Origin: Flavobacterium foetidum
Lineage (GTDB): Bacteria > Bacteroidota > Bacteroidia > Flavobacteriales > Flavobacteriaceae
Direction: 5' to 3'
DNA length: 64,000 nucleotides
Assembly: GCF_004634245.1 (NCBI RefSeq)
Contig: NZ_SJTF01000015.1
Coordinates: 81,548 to 145,547, forward strand
A program made the position numbers and the translations under genes. Of the stretch, positions 43,786 through 50,991 are shown piece after piece. Below the pieces are notes generated by a model. The model was not told the DNA's origin. It searched no databases and saw nothing but the letters and a program-made list of their open reading frames with translations. Positions within the stretch are counted from its first letter, which is position 1, and each line of letters begins with the position of its first letter.

Positions 43786-44406
43786 ATGGCTGAATTTATA
43801 AAAATATATCCAGACAAACCTAGTGAAGCTGCGATTGCAAAAGTTGTAAAAGTGCTTCAGAATGGCGGATTGGTAATTTATCCCACCGATACCGTTTACG
43901 GTTTGGGCTGTGATATTACCAATTCTCGAGCTTTAGAAAAAATAGCTAAAATTAAGGGCGTAAAACTAGAAAAAGCCAATTTTTCATTTATTTGTCATGA
44001 TTTAAGCAATCTGTCAGATTATGTTCGTCAGATTAATACATCGACATTCAAAATTTTGAAAAGGGCATTGCCTGGACCCTATACATTTATTTTACCAGGA
44101 AACAATAATCTTCCTAAAGAATTTAAAAAGAAAACTACAGTAGGTATTCGTGTTCCTGATAATAACATTATTCTCGAAATCGTACGTCAGCTAGGAAATC
44201 CAGTTGTTTCAACTTCTATTCGTGATGAAGATGATGTTATTGAATACACAACAGATCCAGAATTGATTTTCGAAAAATGGCAATACTTGGTTGATCTCGT
44301 AATCGATGGTGGATATGGAGATAATGTAGGATCGACTATCATTGATTTGTCTGAACATGAACCCGTTATTGTAAGAGAAGGAAAGGGAGATATTGACATT
44401 TTGTAA
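43786..44406 (+). CDS. L-threonylcarbamoyladenylate synthase-type protein (Sua5/YciO/YrdC family)
   Basis: The 206-aa product makes, or resembles the enzyme that makes, threonylcarbamoyl-AMP for the t6A modification of tRNA. Motifs: LQNGGLVIYPTDTVYGLGCDI (about 24-44), KGVKLEKANFSFICHDLSNL and FILPGNN, then GIRVPDN, with the final VGSTIIDLSEHEPVIVREGKG. Length fits YciO/YrdC without the Sua5 C-terminal domain. The tsaE gene lies 12.5 kb away on the other strand. YciO-like paralogues may not have the same activity, so the exact role is open. Confidence 0.85.
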   Translation: MAEFIKIYPDKPSEAAIAKVVKVLQNGGLVIYPTDTVYGLGCDITNSRALEKIAKIKGVKLEKANFSFICHDLSNLSDYVRQINTSTFKILKRALPGPYTFILPGNNNLPKEFKKKTTVGIRVPDNNIILEIVRQLGNPVVSTSIRDEDDVIEYTTDPELIFEKWQYLVDLVIDGGYGDNVGSTIIDLSEHEPVIVREGKGDIDIL

Positions 44407-44497
44407 AAAAATACTTCTGTCGTGTAATATTTCTCAAATAATTGCCTAACTTTATTGTCAGTTAAAATTTAGTTAGTTAATTATAAAATAAAAATTA

Positions 44498-44534
44498 TTC
44501 TTGATTTATACTTATCATAGTAGTAAATCAAGAA
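44498..44534. repeat. 11-bp perfect hairpin
   Basis: TTCTTGATTTA (44498-44508) pairs with TAAATCAAGAA (44524-44534). It lies next to the stronger terminator at 44539-44569, in the space between convergent genes. Confidence 0.6.
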
Positions 44535-44538
44535 TATA

Positions 44539-44569
44539 AAAAAAGCAGGTCAATCGACCTGCTTTTTTA
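44539..44569. terminator. Strong bidirectional terminator
   Basis: GCAGGTC (44545-44551), AATC loop, GACCTGC (44556-44562), with an A-run before and a T-run after, so it works for both the Sua5-type gene on the left and the OmpA gene on the right. Confidence 0.9.
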
Positions 44570-44592
44570 TTTTTTATGATGTATAACAAGAA

Positions 44593-45426
44593 TTATTTAG
44601 CTTGTTTTTTCATTTCTTTTTCAATCATCTCATAGAACTGATCGATTTTTGGCATAACCACGATACGAGTTCTTCTGTTACGAGCTTTGTTTTCTGCAGA
44701 GTCATTTGCAACTAAAGGCACGTAAGAACTTCTACCAGCTGCAATTAATTTAGCAGGGTTAACTCCTAACTCATTTGATAATACACGAACAATTGAAGTA
44801 GAACGTTTAACACTTAAATCCCAGTTGTCTAATAAGACACCATTGCTTCTGTATGGAACATCATCAGTATGACCTTCAACCATACACTCAAAATCAGGTT
44901 TGTCGTTAACAACTTTTGCAACTTTAGCTAAAACAGATTTTGCTTTGTCGCTTACTTCATAACTTCCGCTTTTAAATAATAATTTGTCAGCAATGGAGAT
45001 AAATACAACTCCTTTTTCTACATTGATTTCGATGTCTGGATCGTTAATTCCAACCGCACCTTTCAAGCTTGTAACTAATGCTAAAGTAACACTGTCTTTT
45101 TTGGTTAAAGCATCCTGAAGTCTTGAAATTTTCAAATCTTTCTCTTTTAAGCTCTCTAAAGATTTCTCAAGATTTTCTGCTCCTTTAGTTGTTAAAACAG
45201 TCAAATCTTTAGAAGTATTGATAAGGTCTTGATTATGTTGCTTGTAACTTTCAGCAGTAGCAGCTAATCCTGCTTTTTCCTCTAAACAAGTATTTAGTTT
45301 AACGGTGCAAGAGTTTAATAAATCTTGAATCTCTTTGTTTTTAGCTTCCAATGCTGCGTACTCCTTTTTAGAAACACACGAAGTTAAAGCCATTAATACC
45401 GATAGTGCTATTACTATTTTTCTCAT
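44593..45426 (-). CDS. OmpA family lipoprotein
   Basis: The 277-aa product has a lipoprotein signal (MALTSC, lipidated Cys17), a coiled-coil central part (about 20-120, with LEKSLESLKEKDLKISRLQDAL) and a C-terminal OmpA-like peptidoglycan-binding domain (about 150-265). The latter keeps the FECMVEGHTDDVPYRS and NWDLSVKRSTSIVRVL motifs and the final NRRTRIVVMPK. It would tether the outer membrane to peptidoglycan. It is transcribed after the glycosyltransferase with a 33-bp gap. Confidence 0.93.
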   Translation of the reverse strand: MRKIVIALSVLMALTSCVSKKEYAALEAKNKEIQDLLNSCTVKLNTCLEEKAGLAATAESYKQHNQDLINTSKDLTVLTTKGAENLEKSLESLKEKDLKISRLQDALTKKDSVTLALVTSLKGAVGINDPDIEINVEKGVVFISIADKLLFKSGSYEVSDKAKSVLAKVAKVVNDKPDFECMVEGHTDDVPYRSNGVLLDNWDLSVKRSTSIVRVLSNELGVNPAKLIAAGRSSYVPLVANDSAENKARNRRTRIVVMPKIDQFYEMIEKEMKKQAK

Positions 45427-45459
45427 AAATTTAATTTTAATTAGACTTGATTTACAAAT

Positions 45460-46479
45460 TTAGTTTTTAATATTTTGAATACTGTTAAAGATATCTTTAA
45501 ATAAGGTTATTTTCTTAATATAATAAAGGAAAACGATACTTTTTACGGTATAGTATTGCTGTATCTGAAAATTTTTTCGTTTTTTTAAATACTTTAAAGA
45601 TAGGTAATAAAATGAAAAATGTGCTTTCAAAATGGCAAAAGTATGTCCGAATTTGCCTTGTGTAAGAAAACGAATACCAGCAATTCCGTCTAAGACCATC
45701 CTAAAGAAAATCACAAAGAATAATCCTTTTTTCGGCAGGTTTTTGACCAACATCAATAAAGAATTTCTAAAATTCAAATATGTTTTTTTGGGATTTCCCT
45801 GTTGTAATGTTGCTCCGCCAACATGATAAACTTTTGAAGCTGGATTGTATTTTATGATATGTCCTTCGTTTGCTGCACGCCAGCATAAATCGATCTCTTC
45901 TTGATGAGCAAAAAAGCTTTCGTCAAAACCTCCAAGTTGATGGTAAACCTTTTTTCGTATAAAAAAACAAGCTCCTGAAGCCCAGAACAATTCACATTCA
46001 TCATCATATTGTCCGTTGTCTTTTTCTACGGTTTCGAAAATTCTTCCTCTGCAGAACGGAAATCCATATTTGTCAATAAAACCTCCTGCGGCTCCAGCAT
46101 ATTCAAAATATTCTTTATTCTTGAAGTCGAGAATTTTTGGCTGTATAATTGCAGTTTGCTGCTGATTATCAAAAGTTTCGATAATAGGTTTTAACCAGTT
46201 TTCTGTAACTTCAATATCTGAATTTACTAATGCAAAAATTTCTGCATCTATATGTTGCAAAGCGTCGTTGTAACCTTTTGCAAAGCCATGATTTCCGGTA
46301 TTTTTAACGATTTTTACGGAAGGGAAATTTTTAGTAACAAATTCAACAGAGTTGTCCGTAGAATCATTGTCTGCAACATAGATTGCTGCTCCTTCAGAAA
46401 ATTGGATAACAGACGGTAAAAACTGTTCTAGAAGTTTTACCCCATTCCAATTTAAAATGACAACTGCTATTTTATCCAA
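45460..46479 (-). CDS. Glycosyltransferase family 2 protein
   Basis: The 339-aa product is a GT-A fold glycosyltransferase: LNWNGVKLLEQFLPSV (8-23), YVADNDSTDNSVEFV (about 35-49), an NSDIEVTENWL segment carrying the metal-binding Asp (about 87-97), and the EIDLCWRA base region with Glu/Asp. It resembles rhamnosyltransferase-type GT2 enzymes. The C-terminal part is hydrophobic (about 245-262) and may associate with the membrane. Acceptor and sugar are unknown. Confidence 0.92.
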   Translation of the reverse strand: MDKIAVVILNWNGVKLLEQFLPSVIQFSEGAAIYVADNDSTDNSVEFVTKNFPSVKIVKNTGNHGFAKGYNDALQHIDAEIFALVNSDIEVTENWLKPIIETFDNQQQTAIIQPKILDFKNKEYFEYAGAAGGFIDKYGFPFCRGRIFETVEKDNGQYDDECELFWASGACFFIRKKVYHQLGGFDESFFAHQEEIDLCWRAANEGHIIKYNPASKVYHVGGATLQQGNPKKTYLNFRNSLLMLVKNLPKKGLFFVIFFRMVLDGIAGIRFLTQGKFGHTFAILKAHFSFYYLSLKYLKKRKNFQIQQYYTVKSIVFLYYIKKITLFKDIFNSIQNIKN

Positions 46480-46504
46480 GAGTATTGTAGTTATTTATTT
46501 TTTA

Positions 46505-46957
46505 TTAATGGTTTTCTTTATAGTCTGGCAGGTTTCTTAAAAACTCGTATTTCTCGTTTTCAAAATCCATTTGACAATAAAAATGGTTTAGTCCGTTTGT
46601 GACATTCAAAAACCGTGCCTGCATTGTCATGTTGTAACGTGCAATCTGGTCAAAAGTTGCCTGAGAGATTTTAACTTCGGGCGCTTTACACTCTACCAAT
46701 ATATGTATAGAACCGTCTGGATTAAAAACTACTACATCGTAGCGTTTTCGTAATCCGTTGATAGTTAAAACTTTCTCTACGTTTATTAAAGATTTCGGGT
46801 ATTTTTTTTCATTTATTAAATAATGAACCACATGTTGGCGAACCCATTCTTCGGGAGTGAGAATTATAAATTTTTTCCTTATTTCATCAAATATAGACAC
46901 TTTATTTTCGCTATTTTTGAATCGGAAAGTGTAAGCTGGAAAATTTAGTTTAAGCAT
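46505..46957 (-). CDS. HSDR_N-type nuclease-fold domain protein
   Basis: The product is about 150 aa. PEEWVRQHVVHYLINEKKYPKSLI and LRKRYDVVVFNPDGSIHILVECKAP carry the PD-(D/E)XK core (the D of YDVVVF, the E and K of VECKAP) of the type I restriction enzyme R N-terminal domain. There is no helicase domain or HsdM/HsdS partner nearby, so this is a stand-alone nuclease-like protein of the HSDR_N_2 type, conserved in Bacteroidota. The start at 46957 (MLKLNFP) is preferred to 46990, which would extend it into the divergent intergenic region. It diverges from holA with a 24-bp hairpin between. Confidence 0.75.
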   Translation of the reverse strand: MLKLNFPAYTFRFKNSENKVSIFDEIRKKFIILTPEEWVRQHVVHYLINEKKYPKSLINVEKVLTINGLRKRYDVVVFNPDGSIHILVECKAPEVKISQATFDQIARYNMTMQARFLNVTNGLNHFYCQMDFENEKYEFLRNLPDYKENH

Positions 46958-46983
46958 AGAGCAAAAATAAAAAATAGTTTCAG

Positions 46984-47041
46984 GTTTCAAGTTTAAAGTT
47001 TCAAGTTTTGAAACGATAACTTGAAACTTTAGACTTGAAAC
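46984..47041. repeat. 24-bp inverted repeat with 10-nt loop, between divergent genes
   Basis: Arms 46984-47007 and 47018-47041 pair with one mismatch. The arms are made of GTTTCAAGTTT-type units, like the tandem repeat at 28961-29030. It ends 7 bp before the holA start codon, so it would form a hairpin in the mRNA leader or lie over the promoter. Confidence 0.85.
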
Positions 47042-47048
47042 AAAATAA

Positions 47049-48053
47049 ATGGACGAAGTAATAAAAATTGTTAACGATATAAAAGCCGGTAATATTAAGC
47101 CAATCTATTTTTTAATGGGGGATGAACCTTATTATATAGATAAGCTTTCGGAATATATTGAACAGAACGTTTTGGCTGAAGAAGAAAAAGGATTCAATCA
47201 GACGGTTTTGTACGGAAGAGATGTTTCTGTAGACGATATCGTTTCTACGGCAAAACGCTATCCGATGATGGCTGATCGTCAGGTTGTTATTGTGAAAGAA
47301 GCCCAAGACTTGTCTCGAACTATTGATAAAATAGAATCGTATGTTGATAATCCGATGGAGACTACTGTTTTGGTTTTCTGCTATAAATATAAAACATTGG
47401 ACAAACGCAAGAAGGTTACCAAACTACTAGCGCAGAAGGGAGTCGTTTTTGAAAGTAAAAAATTATACGAAAATCAGGTGGGAGATTGGATCAAACGTAT
47501 TTTGGCGGGAAAAAAATACAGCATAGATCCGAAAGCAAATGCAATGTTGGTAGAATTCTTAGGAACTGATCTTAGCAAAATCAATAACGAATTAGAAAAA
47601 CTACAGATTATTCTCCCGCAAGGAACGACCATCACACCACAGCATATTGAAGAAAATATCGGATTTAGCAAAGATTATAATGTATTCGAACTCCGAAAAG
47701 CCATTGGAGAGCGCAATCAGTTGAAAGCCTATAAGATAGCGGAGAATTTTGCGCATAATCCTAAAGAATATCCGCTAGTGATGACTACAGGTTTGGTTTT
47801 TGGCTTTTTTGTTCAGTTATTAAAATACCATGGATTGAAAGATAAAAATCCGAAAAATGTTGCGGCGGCGTTAGGTGTAAATCCGTTCTTCCTCAAAGAA
47901 TATGATTTGGCTGTAAAAAACTATCCAATGCGAAAAGTCAGCCAGATTGTAGCAGCGCTTCGTGATATTGATGTCAAAAGTAAAGGAGTGGGAGCCAACG
48001 CTTTGTCTCAAGGAGATTTGTTAAAAGAAATGCTCTATAAAATATTTAATTAA
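47049..48053 (+). CDS. holA: DNA polymerase III subunit delta
   Basis: The 334-aa clamp-loader subunit opens the sliding clamp. It starts with the typical IKAGNIKPIYFLMGDEPYYIDKL (about 11-33), and the three-domain layout with YNVFELRKAIGERN near 215 and RKVSQIVAALRDIDVKSKGVG near the end fits the family's length. The start at 47049 lies 7 bp after the 24-bp inverted repeat. A small membrane-protein gene follows after 63 bp. Confidence 0.93.
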   Translation: MDEVIKIVNDIKAGNIKPIYFLMGDEPYYIDKLSEYIEQNVLAEEEKGFNQTVLYGRDVSVDDIVSTAKRYPMMADRQVVIVKEAQDLSRTIDKIESYVDNPMETTVLVFCYKYKTLDKRKKVTKLLAQKGVVFESKKLYENQVGDWIKRILAGKKYSIDPKANAMLVEFLGTDLSKINNELEKLQIILPQGTTITPQHIEENIGFSKDYNVFELRKAIGERNQLKAYKIAENFAHNPKEYPLVMTTGLVFGFFVQLLKYHGLKDKNPKNVAAALGVNPFFLKEYDLAVKNYPMRKVSQIVAALRDIDVKSKGVGANALSQGDLLKEMLYKIFN

Positions 48054-48116
48054 ATCGCCCAAAATTCACGATATTTGCATTTCGAAAAAATTGAACTACT
48101 AAAATTATACGCAATT

Positions 48117-48299
48117 ATGGGAATGAATAAAAATACTGTTTTAGGATGGGCAACTTTTATAATGGTACTTATGGGTTTTTTGCTTATAGGTCTTGGTGCT
48201 TTTAGATATAGCGATGTTTCCGGTTGGGGATTTGGTGCTGTTGGAGTAGGTTTTTTAGCTAATGCATGGGTATTCAATGCTTTAAAAGGAAGAGTTTAA
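48117..48299 (+). CDS. CAL67264 family small membrane protein
   Basis: The 60-aa product MGMNKNTVLGWATFIMVLM has two membrane segments (about 8-27 and 34-52) with GFGAVGVGFLANAWVFNALKG at the end. I recognise this as the Bacteroidetes family named after a Gramella locus, function unknown. Start at 48117; an alternative ATG is two codons later. It lies between holA and ettA. Confidence 0.85.
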   Translation: MGMNKNTVLGWATFIMVLMGFLLIGLGAFRYSDVSGWGFGAVGVGFLANAWVFNALKGRV

Positions 48300-48347
48300 T
48301 TCGATTCAGTTTAGAAAAATAAAAATAATTTAATCAAAAAATAAAAA

Positions 48348-50039
48348 ATGTCAGACGATAAGAAAGTAATTTTCTCAATGCAAAAATTGAGTAAAACCTA
48401 TCAAGGAGCAGACAAACCAGTTCTTAAGAATATTTACCTTAGTTTCTTTTACGGAGCTAAGATTGGTATTTTGGGACTTAACGGTTCTGGAAAATCTTCT
48501 CTTTTAAAAATTATTGCAGGTGTAGATAAAAATTATCAAGGAGATGTTGTTTTCCAGCCAGGATATACAGTAGGATATTTAGAGCAGGAACCAATTCTTG
48601 ATGATTCTAAAACAGTGATAGAAATTGTTCGTGAAGGAGCTGCTGAAACTATGGCAGTTTTAGACGAATACAATCAAATAAATGATTTGTTTGGTCTTCC
48701 AGAATATTATGAAGACCAAGATAAAATGGATAAATTGATGGACCGCCAAGCAGCATTGCAAGATAAAATTGATGCTCTAGGCGCTTGGGAAATCGATACA
48801 AAACTAGAAATCGCAATGGATGCATTGCGTACTCCAGAAGGAGACACACCGATTAAAAACCTTTCTGGTGGAGAGCGTCGTCGTGTAGCTTTATGTCGTT
48901 TGTTATTGCAACAACCAGACGTATTGCTTCTTGATGAGCCTACCAACCACCTTGATGCTGAGTCAGTTCTTTGGTTAGAACAACACTTGGCACAATATTC
49001 TGGAACTGTAATTGCTGTAACGCACGACCGTTATTTCTTGGATAATGTTGCTGGATGGATTTTGGAGTTGGATAGAGGAGAAGGTATTCCGTGGAAAGGG
49101 AATTATTCTTCTTGGTTGGATCAAAAGTCGAATCGTTTGGCTCAAGAAGAAAAGGTTGCTTCTAAACGTAGAAAAACTTTAGAGCGTGAGTTGGAATGGG
49201 TTCGTCAAGGTGCGAAAGGTCGTCAGACTAAACAAAAAGCACGTTTGCAGAATTACGACAAATTATTGAATGAAGATCAAAAACAACTAGACGAAAAATT
49301 AGAGATTTACATTCCCAATGGTCCTCGTTTAGGAACAAATGTTATTGAGGCTAAGAATGTAGCCAAAGCATTTGGTGATAAATTACTGTATGATAATTTG
49401 AATTTTACTTTACCACAAGCGGGTATTGTTGGAATTATCGGACCAAATGGTGCTGGTAAATCGACTATTTTCAAGATGATCATGGGCGAACAAACTACCG
49501 ATAGCGGTGAATTTACAGTGGGAGAAACTGTAAAAATCGCTTATGTAGATCAGTCTCACGCCAACATTGATCCGAATAAATCTATTTGGGAGAACTTTTC
49601 AGATGGTCAGGAATTGATCATGATGGGAGGTAAGCAAGTAAATTCAAGAGCTTATTTGTCTCGTTTCAATTTCGGTGGTGGCGAGCAAAACAAAAAAGTA
49701 TCGATGCTTTCTGGCGGAGAACGTAACCGTCTGCACTTAGCGATGACTTTGAAAGAAGAAGGAAACGTGCTTTTGCTGGATGAGCCTACAAACGACCTTG
49801 ACGTAAATACACTTCGAGCTCTAGAGGAAGGTTTAGAAAATTTCGCTGGCTGCGCTGTAATTATTTCTCACGACAGATGGTTCTTAGATAGAATTTGTAC
49901 ACACATCTTAGCCTTTGAGGGAGATTCTGAAGTTTATTTCTTTGAAGGAAGTTTCTCTGATTATGAAGAAAATAAAAAGAAACGTCTTGATGGTGACTTA
50001 ACGCCAAAACGTTTGAAATACAGAAAATTGATCAGATAA
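48348..50039 (+). CDS. ettA: Energy-dependent translational throttle protein EttA (ABC-F ATPase)
   Basis: The 563-aa soluble protein has two ABC ATPase domains joined by a charged linker: Walker A GLNGSGKSS (about 44-52) and signature LSGGERRR (about 172-179) in the first, GPNGAGKST and LSGGERNR in the second, with DEPTNHLD and DEPTNDLD Walker B motifs. The linker has an arm for binding the ribosomal E site. EttA gates the first elongation cycle according to energy state. It stands alone with a terminator and an interspersed palindrome after it. Confidence 0.95.
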   Translation: MSDDKKVIFSMQKLSKTYQGADKPVLKNIYLSFFYGAKIGILGLNGSGKSSLLKIIAGVDKNYQGDVVFQPGYTVGYLEQEPILDDSKTVIEIVREGAAETMAVLDEYNQINDLFGLPEYYEDQDKMDKLMDRQAALQDKIDALGAWEIDTKLEIAMDALRTPEGDTPIKNLSGGERRRVALCRLLLQQPDVLLLDEPTNHLDAESVLWLEQHLAQYSGTVIAVTHDRYFLDNVAGWILELDRGEGIPWKGNYSSWLDQKSNRLAQEEKVASKRRKTLERELEWVRQGAKGRQTKQKARLQNYDKLLNEDQKQLDEKLEIYIPNGPRLGTNVIEAKNVAKAFGDKLLYDNLNFTLPQAGIVGIIGPNGAGKSTIFKMIMGEQTTDSGEFTVGETVKIAYVDQSHANIDPNKSIWENFSDGQELIMMGGKQVNSRAYLSRFNFGGGEQNKKVSMLSGGERNRLHLAMTLKEEGNVLLLDEPTNDLDVNTLRALEEGLENFAGCAVIISHDRWFLDRICTHILAFEGDSEVYFFEGSFSDYEENKKKRLDGDLTPKRLKYRKLIR

Positions 50040-50061
50040 GTTTAGTTAATTTTCAAATCTT

Positions 50062-50102
50062 AAAAATCCCAAATTCCAAATTTATCGGAGTTTGGGATTT
50101 TT
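50062..50102. terminator. Terminator after ettA
   Basis: AAAAATCCCAAA (50062-50073) pairs with TTTGGGATTTTT (50091-50102): a 12-bp stem followed by T-rich sequence. Confidence 0.85.
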
Positions 50103-50127
50103 ATTTTATTGGCTTTTCGCTTAGTTT

Positions 50128-50223
50128 GTCATTTCGACGAAGGAGAAATCACACTGGTGACTCTACAAAGATTGCTAATACTTTGCGGAATTTCTAATGT
50201 GATTTCTCCTTCGTCGAAATGAC
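50128..50223. repeat. 96-bp interspersed palindrome with 26-bp perfect arms
   Basis: Arms 50128-50153 and 50198-50223 are perfect inverted repeats containing the ATTTCGACGAAGGAGAAATC motif. From memory, this motif is a common flavobacterial intergenic repeat. The middle holds no reading frame. It sits between convergent genes. Confidence 0.85.
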
Positions 50224-50252
50224 AAGATTGCGCTAAATTGGAATTTAAAATT

Positions 50253-50666
50253 TTAAAGAAACTTTGATTTCAATTCCGGAGTTGGAATCATGCAACTTTC
50301 TTTTTTGCCATACCAATTGTATCTGTTCTTTGCGACATAATCATAAATTCTGTCGCTGATAAAAATAGGTAAAATTCTAAAGATTAAAAGTAATTTCCAA
50401 AAGCCACCAAAATTTTTAGCTATTTCAATAACTGCTGACGATTTGTAAAAGTAAGCAGTTCCTGGGTTGTATAAAATAATGCTGTCCATTTTAGAAAAGC
50501 TTATTCCGAGGTGTTTGCAAATTTTTATTCCTAATTCAGATTGCAATGCTACAAATCTAAAAACATCCTTTTTATCATGTTTGATGATAAATTGCACGGC
50601 GGAATTGCAGAGATTGCAAACTCCGTCAAAAAGGATGACTTTTTTATTTTCAGGAATATTTTCCAT
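50253..50666 (-). CDS. DCC1-like thiol-disulfide oxidoreductase family protein
   Basis: The 137-aa product matches the DUF393/DCC family: VILFDGVCNLCNSAVQFI with C17-x2-C20, then RFVALQSELG and YNPGTAYFYKSSAVI. Members have a thioredoxin-like fold with a predicted redox CxxC. The substrate is unknown. It converges with ettA across the interspersed palindrome. Confidence 0.92.
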   Translation of the reverse strand: MENIPENKKVILFDGVCNLCNSAVQFIIKHDKKDVFRFVALQSELGIKICKHLGISFSKMDSIILYNPGTAYFYKSSAVIEIAKNFGGFWKLLLIFRILPIFISDRIYDYVAKNRYNWYGKKESCMIPTPELKSKFL

Positions 50667-50991
50667 TTAAGTTTTAGTTTCAGGTTTTACTGGCTTATAG
50701 TTTGTAATTCGGACTAGGAAGGTGGAGCAAATCATGTCGTCAAGTTCAGTTTAGATTCTGTTTATTTCGGATGTAAAAAAAGAGAAATATCGATAAAAAT
50801 TATTGCAAATGCATCAATAATAGTTTTTAGTAATTAAAATTGACTTCAACACGCTTCTTTAAATTGATTTTAAAAAATATTTGATATCTTTTGTTGTTTA
50901 ATCTATTATAGTTTCTTAAATCGCTTTATTTGGATTTTTGCTATTTTATGAGTTTTTTTTACATCAAAAAATAAGTTTTCCGAGGTTGCAT
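50667..50991. other. Intergenic, A/T-rich
   Basis: No gene, RNA or strong hairpin is seen. The mutS2 3' end and the DCC-protein promoter would lie here. Confidence 0.5.
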
